17,074 nucleotides of DNA from positions 1 through 17,074 of the forward strand of contig JBKPRX010000152.1 of the NCBI GenBank assembly GCA_046734795.1. The letters run 5' to 3'. Source of the DNA: JBKPRX01 sp046734795. Lineage in GTDB: Bacteria > Actinomycetota > Thermoleophilia > Gaiellales > Gaiellaceae. Both the position numbers and the translations under genes were made by a program. Shown in pieces: positions 1 to 7,309 of the stretch. How positions within the stretch are numbered: the stretch's first letter is position 1; the number at the start of each line of letters is the position of its first letter. The notes below the pieces were generated by a model that ran no database searches, was not told where the DNA came from, and saw nothing but the letters and a program-made list of their open reading frames with translations.

Positions 1-224
1 CGCGTAGCGGTACGGCTCACACCAGGCGACGACGCCCTGATGGTCACGCGTGCCCGCGGCTTCGGTCAGCTCGCGCTCGAGCTTCGTCTGAAGGCGCGCG
101 CCGTTCCGCTCGCGCAGCCATGGCTCCGCCTTGATCGCGCGCTCTGTCGCCCAGAGCTCGAGCACCTCGCGCGGGCCGCGCAAGGCCTCGCGAACCGGTC
201 GCCGGCCGTAGACCTGCTCGCGGG

Positions 225-228
<4 letters not shown>
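1..228 (-). CDS. rlmB: 23S rRNA/tRNA 2'-O-methyltransferase, SpoU/TrmH family (RlmB-like), N-terminal part
   Basis: The minus-strand frame opens with GTG at 228-226 and stays open to base 1, so 76 N-terminal codons are visible and the catalytic knot domain lies outside the window. The protein begins TREQVYGRRPVREAL and later has HQGVVAWCEPYRYA. This is the substrate-binding domain of the SpoU/TrmH family: a GRRPVxEAL opening, and a HQG(V)VA motif just before the linker to the SPOUT knot. RlmB methylates the 2'-hydroxyl of a guanosine in 23S rRNA, but specificity among family members cannot be read from this fragment. The start overlaps the cysS stop in a GTGA tetranucleotide, and cysS-rlmB adjacency is common in actinobacteria, which supports both the start and the name. 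This start falls inside an overlapping reading frame that is only a shadow. Confidence 0.85.
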
Positions 229-1485
<1,257 letters not shown>

Positions 1486-1499
<14 letters not shown>

Positions 1500-2511
1500 C
1501 GATCCTCCGGAGCGCCTCCTCCGGAGGCAGCGCAGCGATCACGGCGGCAAGCTCCGGTCCGCGCTCACGCCCGGTAAGTGCCATCCGCAAGGCCTTGAGG
1601 TTCGCGCCGACGGCCTTCAGCTCACGGACGATCGCCTTGCCGTCGAGGCTGCCGTTCGTTCCCTGTAGTAGCTCGCGGAATCGCTCGAGCGTCTCGGGCG
1701 ACTCGACGCGGACCGACTCCGGCGCGTTCAGGACGAGCTCGGCGAAGTCGCGGGCTTCGTGGAGGTCTCGCGCGCCGCGCATCACAGGCACCGCGGACAC
1801 GGGCATCCCAACCTGAGCGGCAAGCTCGTCGTCCGACATGCGCTCGATCGCCTCGATCGCGTGTCTCCGGATTCGTGCGACGTCGTAGTGCACGTCGTGT
1901 CTCGGGATGCCGAGCTCTTCGAGATAGCGTCGGACCGCTTCACCTGGGATGCCGAGCTCGCGAAGCTCGGCAAGCGTCGTCGCACCCTCGCGCTTCGAGA
2001 GCTTGCGGCCGTCGTCGCCCACCAGGAGGCCGTAGTGGATGTACTCCGGCGGCGTCGCGCCGAGCGCTTCGATCAGCTCGACCTGGATCGGCGTGTTGTC
2101 GCGGTGCTCGGCCCCGCGAATCACGTGCGTGATGCCGAAGTCGACGTCGTCGACGGCGGTCGCGAGTAGGTACGTCGGCGAGCCGTCGGGTCGAAGCAGC
2201 GTGGTCCGGCCGAACCGCAACGCGCCTTCGGCGTCGGTCTGGCCGATCTCGCGCGCTGCGTCGCGATGGCGATGCGCGCGCTCGCTCTGGCGCACCGGCC
2301 CCTCGTTCCAGCCGACGCCGAGCCATTCGAGGTCGCGCACGATGCCGTCGATCGCGCCCTCCTCGTTCCGTGCGACGTCGGTGTCGTCGATGCGCAGGAG
2401 CATCGCACCACGGCGCTCGTCGGCGAAGTGTCGGTTGGCGACGGCGCCGAGGGCGTTGCCGACGTGGAGCGAGCCCGTCGGGCTCGGCGCAAAGCGGACG
2501 CGTACCGTCAT
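1486..2511 (-). CDS. gltX: Glutamyl-tRNA synthetase, compact form
   Basis: A class I glutamyl/glutaminyl-type synthetase of 341 residues. It has RFAPSPTGSLHVGN at 6-19 (HIGH motif), LLRIDDTD at 38-45, RPDGSPTY at 107-114, ITHVIRG at 127-133 and the KMSKS-type loop KLSKREG at 170-176. The C-terminus keeps the GluRS-like stretch with ALTGRERGPE near 311-320, so part of the anticodon-binding region is present. It is well short of the usual 470-490 residues. Only about 28 residues separate QSER (75-78) from RPDGSPTY, so the zinc-binding acceptor-stem insertion of canonical GluRS is missing. It is longer than GluQ-RS (about 300), which lacks an anticodon domain. I chose ATG 2511 because homology starts exactly there. 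The frame stays open for 146 more codons upstream, but that stretch is antisense to mutY. A TACGAT element lies 7 bases upstream, suggesting a leaderless mRNA. Confidence 0.85.
1504..1527 (-). promoter_or_regulatory. Hairpin that can sequester the cysS ribosome binding site, inside the end of gltX
   Basis: CCTCCGGA at 1504-1511 and TCCGGAGG at 1520-1527 form a perfect 8-bp inverted repeat with an 8-base loop. Read on the minus strand, the 3' arm contains the GGAGG Shine-Dalgarno sequence of cysS (1508-1504), four bases before its ATG. The hairpin lies in the last codons of gltX. A ribosome finishing gltX would melt it, so a translational-coupling role is a reasonable inference. The loop also contains a second GGAGG. 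Confidence 0.5.
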
Positions 2512-2535
2512 GAGCAGGATCGTAGACTCGCCTAC
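2512..2535. promoter_or_regulatory. Divergent, overlapping leaderless promoters for gltX and mutY
   Basis: Only 24 bases separate the two start codons. On the minus strand TACGAT (2524-2519) is followed by 7 bases and then the gltX ATG. On the plus strand TAGACT (2523-2528) is followed by 7 bases and then the mutY GTG. Both match the TANNNT form of an actinobacterial -10 element, and they share bases 2523-2524. No convincing -35 hexamer is seen for either; it would lie inside the opposite gene. Neither start has a well-placed Shine-Dalgarno sequence, which fits leaderless transcripts. Start-site mapping would be decisive. Confidence 0.5.
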
Positions 2536-3258
2536 GTGGATGAGCTGCTCCTCTCGTGGTTCCGCGAGCACGGACGCGACCTGCCGTGGCGGCAAACGCG
2601 TGATCCGTACGCGATCCTCGTCAGCGAGGTGATGCTGCAGCAAACGCAGGTCGATCGCGTGGTTCCGAGATGGACGCACTGGCTCGAGCGCTGGCCGTCG
2701 GTGGAAACGCTCGCGGCCGCGTCGGCAGGCGACGTGATCCGCGAGTGGCAGGGCCTCGGCTACAACCGGCGCGGGCTCAACTTGCACCGCGCGGCGCAGC
2801 TCATTGCAGCCGAGGGCTGGCCGTCCGACCTGACCGAACTGCCGGGCGTGGGTCGCTACACGGCAGACGCGGTGCGCGCGTTTGCCTTCGCCGAAGACGT
2901 GCTGCCCGAGGACACGAACGTTCGGCGCGTGCAGGAGCGGACGGAGCACACTTTTTCGCCCTCACCTCGTTCAGCGCACGCGCTGATGGATCTCGGAGCC
3001 ACCGTGTGTCTCGCACGCATCCCGCGTTGCGGCATCTGCCCGCTGGCCGAGCGCTGCCCGAGCCGCGGGCGCCGCTACGAGCCGCTGCGCAAGCAGTCGC
3101 GCTTCGAAGGCTCGTTCCGGCAGCGCCGTGCGGCGACGTTGCGCCTCGTGGCCCAGGGAGCCACGCCAGCTGTGGAACTCGACGATGAGGCGGTCGCTGC
3201 GCTTGCGCGCGACGGCCTCGTGGCGCTCGCGGACGGGGTCGTGTCGCTTCCGAACTGA
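2536..3258 (+). CDS. mutY: A/G-specific adenine DNA glycosylase without the Nudix-like domain
   Basis: A base-excision repair glycosylase of the HhH-GPD superfamily that removes adenine mispaired with 8-oxoguanine. With the GTG start it has 240 residues. Visible are DLPWRQ (15-20), EVMLQQTQV (31-39) with catalytic Glu31, the helix-hairpin-helix LPGVGRYTA (102-110), EDTNVRR with catalytic Asp126, and the [4Fe-4S] cysteines C158, C165, C168 and C174 in the standard C-x6-C-x2-C-x5-C spacing. After the cluster only about 65 residues remain, ending in a short helix/strand module (DGLVALADGVVSLPN). The full C-terminal Nudix-like domain that recognises 8-oxoG in E. coli MutY is absent; short forms occur in other actinobacteria. 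The frame is open upstream to 2266, but that part is antisense to gltX. GTG 2536 was chosen because homology starts there and a TAGACT -10 element sits 7 bases before it. Confidence 0.9.
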   Translation: MDELLLSWFREHGRDLPWRQTRDPYAILVSEVMLQQTQVDRVVPRWTHWLERWPSVETLAAASAGDVIREWQGLGYNRRGLNLHRAAQLIAAEGWPSDLTELPGVGRYTADAVRAFAFAEDVLPEDTNVRRVQERTEHTFSPSPRSAHALMDLGATVCLARIPRCGICPLAERCPSRGRRYEPLRKQSRFEGSFRQRRAATLRLVAQGATPAVELDDEAVAALARDGLVALADGVVSLPN

Positions 3259-3283
3259 CCCGAGCGGGGCACGGCGGGCCGCG

Positions 3284-3289
3284 TAAGAT
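3284..3289 (+). promoter_or_regulatory. Putative -10 element of the 137-aa membrane protein gene
   Basis: TAAGAT (3284-3289) lies 8 bases before the ATG at 3298. There is no Shine-Dalgarno sequence between them and no clear -35 hexamer. The spacing suggests a leaderless transcript, as at the mutY, gltX and HxlR-type genes nearby. Confidence 0.4.
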
Positions 3290-3297
3290 GGCCGCCG

Positions 3298-3711
3298 ATG
3301 CTCGCGCTCTGGCTGGAACTGACGCCCCTTTGGATCCTGCTCGGGATCCTGCTTCTCTTCGCCGTCTTCGCGCTCCTCGCGCGGGTGGACAACGGCCGGT
3401 ACGTCCGGCCCATCGTCGCGACCCTCGCACGCGTGCCGCTCTTCCGGAGGCTCATGACAAAGGCCTCGACGGCCGCGCTCGAACGCCAGAACCCGGATCT
3501 CGCGAGCGCGCTCAAGAAACTCCAGCGCTTCGGCAACCTGAACGACCCGCGGCGCGCACAGCAAGCGATGTCGACGCTCACTGCAGCCGAACGGCGCGCG
3601 TACATCGCGGCCTCGGGCGAGCAGCAGGATCAAGTCGGCGGCCAGACGCTGAATCGTGAGCAACGCCGCCGGCTCGAGAAAGCGCGCCGCGAAGCCGAGC
3701 GCGGCCGCTAG
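3298..3711 (+). CDS. Small membrane-anchored protein of unknown function (137 aa)
   Basis: I do not recognise a named family. Residues 4-27 form one hydrophobic helix (LWLELTPLWILLGILLLFAV and onward). A basic cytoplasmic-type region follows, with predicted amphipathic helices (KASTAALERQNPDLASALKK) and a very basic end (NREQRRRLEKARREAERGR). This is the shape of a single-pass membrane protein with a soluble C-terminal tail, probably inward-facing by the positive-inside rule. It follows mutY by 39 bases on the same strand. Its stop codon shares the palindrome CTAG with the stop of the opposite HxlR-type gene (3708-3711). Codon use resembles the neighbours, so I take it as real. ATG 3298 is favoured by the TAAGAT element 8 bases upstream. 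Confidence 0.7.
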   Translation: MLALWLELTPLWILLGILLLFAVFALLARVDNGRYVRPIVATLARVPLFRRLMTKASTAALERQNPDLASALKKLQRFGNLNDPRRAQQAMSTLTAAERRAYIAASGEQQDQVGGQTLNREQRRRLEKARREAERGR

Positions 3712-4172
3712 ACCTTCGCCGCAGCCGCCCGGCGTTTTCCGCGCGTGTTCTCGTAGAGCCGAAGGTCGCCGATCGTGAGCTCGTCGCCGCACTCGGGGCA
3801 GTGGAGCGTCGGCTCGATCACGTTGCCGCAGCCGCGGTGCTCGAGCAGCATCGGCGGCCGCTTCGACACGTGCCGGTCGCCCCACTTCATCAGCATCGCG
3901 AGCGGCTCCCAAAGGTCCAGCCCACGCTCGGTCGGCCGGTACTCGTAGCGCGGCGGCCGCTCTTGGTAGAGCTCGCGCGTGAGGATCTCGTGCTCGACCA
4001 GCTTCTCCAGCCGGGCCGCGAGGATGTTGCGCGCGACGCCGAGGCTGCGCTGAAACTCGTCGAAGCGGCGAACACCTCGGAGCGCGTCCCGGATGATCAG
4101 GATCGACCAGTGATCGCCGACCACGTCGAGCGTACGAGCAACCGAACAGTCTTGTGATTCGTAGCGGGTCAC
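3708..4172 (-). CDS. HxlR-family winged-helix transcriptional regulator
   Basis: A 154-residue DNA-binding protein. The N-terminus TRYESQDCSVARTLDVVGDHW and the run RFDEFQRSLGVARNILAARL are the signature of the HxlR/MarR-like winged helix (about residues 2-100), continuing with ERPPRYEYRPTERG and LAMLMKWGDRH. Cys9 is at the position used as a redox switch in some HxlR proteins, but no sensor role is shown here. A C-terminal extension carries C-G-N and CPECG cysteines that look like a small zinc ribbon. The start is GTG 4172, where the family's usual N-terminus begins. TATACT lies 7 bases upstream, so the mRNA is probably leaderless. The frame stays open far upstream, but that is antisense to the MFS gene. 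The gene is divergent from the exporter at 4257, with a palindrome between them, so it probably represses the exporter and itself. Confidence 0.9.
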   Translation of the reverse strand: MTRYESQDCSVARTLDVVGDHWSILIIRDALRGVRRFDEFQRSLGVARNILAARLEKLVEHEILTRELYQERPPRYEYRPTERGLDLWEPLAMLMKWGDRHVSKRPPMLLEHRGCGNVIEPTLHCPECGDELTIGDLRLYENTRGKRRAAAAKV

Positions 4173-4179
4173 TCGAAAG

Positions 4180-4208
4180 AGTATAGACGGTTGCGAAGCG
4201 AAACTCAC
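4180..4208 (-). promoter_or_regulatory. Putative leaderless promoter of the HxlR-type regulator
   Basis: On the minus strand TATACT (4185-4180) is a good -10 element, 7 bases before the GTG start at 4172. A weak -35 candidate, GTGAGT (4208-4203), lies 17 bases further upstream. The CGGTTGCG half-site at 4188-4195 sits between the two elements, where a bound repressor would block RNA polymerase. Confidence 0.5.
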
Positions 4209-4241
4209 TTCGTGTAGGGTCGGTTGCGATCCGCAACCGAC
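4188..4241. promoter_or_regulatory. Operator region between the HxlR-type regulator and the MFS exporter
   Basis: GTCGGTTGCG (4219-4228) and CGCAACCGAC (4232-4241) form a perfect 10-bp inverted repeat with a 3-base centre. A third copy of the half-site, CGGTTGCG, lies at 4188-4195, 33 bases upstream in direct orientation. Candidate exporter promoter elements on the plus strand are TTGCGA (4191-4196) and TAGGGT (4215-4220) with an 18-base spacer, so the palindrome would cover its start site. The layout fits repression of both divergent genes by the HxlR-type protein. Which protein binds is inference. Confidence 0.65.
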
Positions 4242-4256
4242 TGACCCGGAGGGGCC

Positions 4257-5639
4257 ATGGAGCACCGGCGCACGATCATTTTCGTCACTACCGTCGCGAC
4301 CTTCCTGACGTTCCTGGACGTCACGATCGTGAACGTTGCCTTCCCCTCGATCCGGGCCGACTTCGACGACGCGACGCTGAGCACCCTCTCGTGGGTGTTG
4401 AACGCCTACAACGTCGTCTTCGCGGCGCTGCTCGTGATCGGCGGCCGCATTTCCGACCTCGTCGGACGCAGGCGCGTCTTCCTTTCGGGCCTCGGTCTCT
4501 TCACGGTCGCTTCGGCGGTGTGCGCGCTGGCGCCGAGCGCGGAGGTGCTGATTGCCGCGCGCGTCGTCCAAGCCATTGCAGGCGCCGCGCTGATCCCGAG
4601 CGCCCTCGCGTTGCTGCTCGGCGTCTTCCCACCCGAGCGGCGCGCGAGTGCAATCGGCATCTGGGGCGCTGCCGGCGGCGTCGCGGCTGCCGTCGGGCCG
4701 TCGATCGGCGGCCTGCTCGTCAGCGCCTCGAGCTGGCGGCTTGTCTTCGCGATCAACGTCCCGATCGGCATCCTCGGACTCGTCCTCGGTGCGCGGGCAC
4801 TGCACGAGAGCCGCGAGGAGAACGCACGCGTTCCGGACGTGGTGGGGTCGGTACTGCTCGCCGGCTCGATGGGCTTGCTCGCGCTCGCGCTCGTCGAAGG
4901 GAACGACTGGGGCTGGACGAGCGCGCGCATTCTCGGCTCGTTTGCCGCGAGCGCCGTGCTCGGTGTGCTGCTCGTCCTTCGGAGCCGCACGCATCCCGCT
5001 CCGGCGATCGACCTCGAGCTCTTCGGGCGGCCGCGGTTCAGCCTCGCGAGCGTCGCGACGTTGCTGTTCGCGACTGCCTTCTACGGGATGGTCTTCGCGA
5101 GTGCGCTGTTCCTCACGTCTGTCTGGCACTACTCGGTGCTGCGTACCGGGTTTGCGATCTCGCCGGGACCGATGGCGGCGGCCGCAATCAGCGTGCCGGC
5201 CGGACGTATGGCCGACCGGATCGGGACGCGCGCCGTCAGCCTGTTCGGCATCGCGCTCTTCACGCTCGGCTTCGTCCTGCTGACGACGCGTGTCGGCAGC
5301 ACGCCTGCCTATCTCACCGAATGGCTGCCGAGCTTCGTCGTCGTCGGCCTCGGCGTCGGCTGCGCATTCCCGATGCTCTCGGCGACCGCGATCCAAGCTG
5401 CAGATCCGCGTCGCTTCGGCATCGCGAGCGCGACGATCGCGAGCGCGCGACAGATCGGCGCAGTCCTTGGCGTTGCGCTCGTCGTCGTCATGCTGACGGG
5501 CGACCTCGACCCGCTGACCGCGTTCCACCACGTGTGGCTCGGTGCAGCGATCCTCGGAGGCGCGGCCGGCGCAGCCGTCTTGACGCTTGGACCTGCGCAG
5601 CGAGTACCGGACGCCGTCGAGCTCGGAGAAGCGGCATGA
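4257..5639 (+). CDS. DHA2-type (EmrB/QacA) MFS drug exporter
   Basis: A 460-residue inner-membrane transporter of the major facilitator superfamily, probably a proton antiporter for drugs or organic compounds. TM1 carries LDVTIVNVAFPSI, the D1 motif of the 14-helix DHA2 family. The loop after TM2 has motif A (GGRISDLVGRRRVF), and TM5 has motif C (AAAVGPSIGG), which is found in exporters. The hydrophobic profile is compatible with 14 helices. Translation starts at ATG 4257 with a GGAGG ribosome binding site at 4248-4252. Its stop overlaps the thioesterase start in an ATGA, so the two are translationally coupled. The divergent HxlR-type regulator and palindrome suggest inducible efflux. The substrate cannot be named from sequence. 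Confidence 0.92.
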   Translation: MEHRRTIIFVTTVATFLTFLDVTIVNVAFPSIRADFDDATLSTLSWVLNAYNVVFAALLVIGGRISDLVGRRRVFLSGLGLFTVASAVCALAPSAEVLIAARVVQAIAGAALIPSALALLLGVFPPERRASAIGIWGAAGGVAAAVGPSIGGLLVSASSWRLVFAINVPIGILGLVLGARALHESREENARVPDVVGSVLLAGSMGLLALALVEGNDWGWTSARILGSFAASAVLGVLLVLRSRTHPAPAIDLELFGRPRFSLASVATLLFATAFYGMVFASALFLTSVWHYSVLRTGFAISPGPMAAAAISVPAGRMADRIGTRAVSLFGIALFTLGFVLLTTRVGSTPAYLTEWLPSFVVVGLGVGCAFPMLSATAIQAADPRRFGIASATIASARQIGAVLGVALVVVMLTGDLDPLTAFHHVWLGAAILGGAAGAAVLTLGPAQRVPDAVELGEAA

Positions 5640-6085
5640 GCGCGCTGAGCGGCCTCGAACAGCTCCAACGGATTGCGAGCGGCGATGCGCAGCCGCCTCC
5701 GGCAGTCGCCCGCCTCGGCGTCGATCCACTGGAAATCGCGCCGGGTCGAGCGACGATCCCGCTCCAGCCGGCGAACATGCACGACAACGGAAGCGGCGTC
5801 GTCCACGGCGGCGTGCTCGCGGGTCTGCTCGACACCGCGATGGCATGTGCGGTTCAGAGCCTGCTGCTGCCGGGACAGCTCTGTACAACGGCTGAGTTCA
5901 AGACGACGTTCTTACGAGCTCTTCCGGTGGACGGCGATGCAGTGAAGTGCGCTGGAACCGTTCGTAAGCTCGGGACGCGTGTCGCCTTCGCCGAAGGCGA
6001 GGTCACCGATGCTGCAGGCCGCGTGTACGCAACCGCAAGCGCGACCTGTCTCGTACTCGACGCGAGGATGGAGCCCACCGTCTAG
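5636..6085 (+). CDS. PaaI/YdiI-like hotdog-fold acyl-CoA thioesterase
   Basis: A 149-residue protein with the single hotdog domain of the PaaI/YdiI thioesterases, which hydrolyse acyl- or aryl-CoA thioesters. The signature NMHDNGSGVVHGGVLAGLLD spans about residues 47-66 and holds HGG (57-59) and the downstream Asp66, a catalytic acid position in related enzymes. Later come TTAEFKTTFLRAL (84-96) and ATASATCLVL near the end, the strand pattern expected of the fold. These enzymes are usually tetramers. ATG 5636 lies in the ATGA overlap with the MFS stop. The coupling suggests that the enzyme releases or detoxifies a CoA-linked compound that the pump then exports; this is inference. The true substrate is unknown. 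Confidence 0.85.
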   Translation: MSALSGLEQLQRIASGDAQPPPAVARLGVDPLEIAPGRATIPLQPANMHDNGSGVVHGGVLAGLLDTAMACAVQSLLLPGQLCTTAEFKTTFLRALPVDGDAVKCAGTVRKLGTRVAFAEGEVTDAAGRVYATASATCLVLDARMEPTV

Positions 6086-6101
6086 CGGTCTTCGCTCGCG
6101 A

Positions 6102-6830
6102 TCACGGAAGCGGGTGCCGCATCCAGACATTCGGCTCGACGTACGAGCCGCGGTCGCCGCTGAACTCCACAGGCACGAGCGCCCCCGGGACGACGTAGGT
6201 GCCGTCGTCCGGAAACTCCATGCCCGTCCACCCACGCCAGGTACTGCGCGCTGCCTCGATCACCATCGACTCCGCTGCGACTCCGAGAATCGTCGCGCCG
6301 AGGCGCTCGTGCGTTCGCAGCCACGGGTCGAGGAGGTCGCCGTCGTCGCGACGCCATTCGATGAACCGCTCGATGGGTGTCAACGGATACCGGTGCTTCA
6401 GCGTCGGCCGGACCGGGGCGATCAGCGCATCGAAACCGTGCCGCGCCGCAAGCTCGGTCATGCGTTGCAGGAGCATCCGGCTGAAGCCGCGACCCTGCGC
6501 CGCGGATGCGATCATCACTTGAACCGCACACAGCGTCGTCGGAGTGCCCCCTTCCTCGAAGCACTGTCGCATCGCCCAGTCGACGCCGCCGACCTCGATC
6601 GTGCCGTCCCACCGAACCGGGACGGTGTTCGCTTCGGCGAGCAGGCGGTCCGCATCGGGGTCGTACAGAAAGACCTGCAGCTCCGGGAACTGCGTGCTCA
6701 GCTTCCCGATGTGCACATTGATCACCGGGTCGTGGAGCAGGAACTCCGGCCAAACGTCGGGAAGCGCGCGCCGCGTCGGGTGCTCGAGGAGCTCCGGACG
6801 CTCCGTGAACGTCACGAGCTCGAGAGTCAC
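6102..6830 (-). CDS. GNAT-fold N-acetyltransferase-like protein
   Basis: A 242-residue protein with a GNAT core. Residues 51-65 (LQVFLYDPDADRLLA) resemble the early strands. A long insert with EVGGVDWAMRQCFEEG follows, then strand 4 (TLCAVQVMIAS) and the acetyl-CoA loop AAQGRGFSRMLL at about 110-121, matching Q/R-x-x-G-x-G/A. The tail (about 165-242), with DPWLRTHERLGATILG and EFSGDRGSYVEP, is longer than in minimal GNATs and may form the acceptor pocket. The acceptor is unknown. GTG 6830 overlaps the ispF stop in a GTGA tetranucleotide, so it is the last gene of the ispD-PHP-ispF unit. Its stop is 16 bases from the stop of the convergent thioesterase gene. Confidence 0.75.
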   Translation of the reverse strand: MTLELVTFTERPELLEHPTRRALPDVWPEFLLHDPVINVHIGKLSTQFPELQVFLYDPDADRLLAEANTVPVRWDGTIEVGGVDWAMRQCFEEGGTPTTLCAVQVMIASAAQGRGFSRMLLQRMTELAARHGFDALIAPVRPTLKHRYPLTPIERFIEWRRDDGDLLDPWLRTHERLGATILGVAAESMVIEAARSTWRGWTGMEFPDDGTYVVPGALVPVEFSGDRGSYVEPNVWMRHPLP

Positions 6831-7309
6831 GGCCGCTCGAGCAGAGCGACAGCATGGGCGGCAAGCCCCTCGCCGCGACCTGTGAAGCCGAGCCGGTCTG
6901 TCGTCGTCGCGCGCACGGTGACGCGCTCGCGGTCCACACCGATGGCACCCGCCAGACGTTCGCTCATCTCGTCGCGGCGCGCAGCGATGCGCGGCTCTTC
7001 GCCGACGAGCACGCAATCCACGTTGACGACGCGCCAGCCGAGCTCGTGCACACGTCCACAGGCGTCGCGCAGGAGCTCGACCGAGTCGACGCCGGCGCGC
7101 GTCGAGTCATCCGACGGGAACAACGAGCCGATGTCGCCGAGACCCGCGGCCCCGAGGATCGCGTCCGTCAATGCGTGCGCGATCACGTCGCCGTCGGAGT
7201 GGCCGACAAGTCCGCGCGGATAATCGAAGCGAACGCCGCCGAGCACAAGCGGCACGCCCTCGGCAAGCGCGTGGGCGTCGACACCGATCGCCACGCGGAG
7301 CTCGGTCAA
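6827..7309 (-). CDS. ispF: 2-C-methyl-D-erythritol 2,4-cyclodiphosphate synthase
   Basis: A 160-residue enzyme, the normal length for the family. It cyclises CDP-methylerythritol 2-phosphate to MEcPP with loss of CMP in the MEP isoprenoid pathway, and works as a trimer. Metal ligands are visible as D11 and H13 (GVDAH) and H45 (HSDGDVIAH). The block LGDIGSLFPS and the C-terminal signature ATTTDRLGFTGRGEG are intact. The ATG at 7309 overlaps the stop of the PHP gene in an ATGA, and its own stop overlaps the GNAT start in a GTGA. ispD lies one gene upstream in the same unit. Confidence 0.97.
   Translation of the reverse strand: MTELRVAIGVDAHALAEGVPLVLGGVRFDYPRGLVGHSDGDVIAHALTDAILGAAGLGDIGSLFPSDDSTRAGVDSVELLRDACGRVHELGWRVVNVDCVLVGEEPRIAARRDEMSERLAGAIGVDRERVTVRATTTDRLGFTGRGEGLAAHAVALLERP

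Noticed and set aside
2512..2949. Upstream extension of the gltX reading frame (146 codons)
   Set aside because: It is antisense to mutY. The extension has no family resemblance, and GluRS homology starts exactly at the ATG at 2511.
4173..5888. Very long minus-strand frame joined to the HxlR gene
   Set aside because: It runs antisense through the MFS and thioesterase genes with low-complexity Arg/Ala/Asp sequence, typical of a shadow frame in GC-rich DNA.
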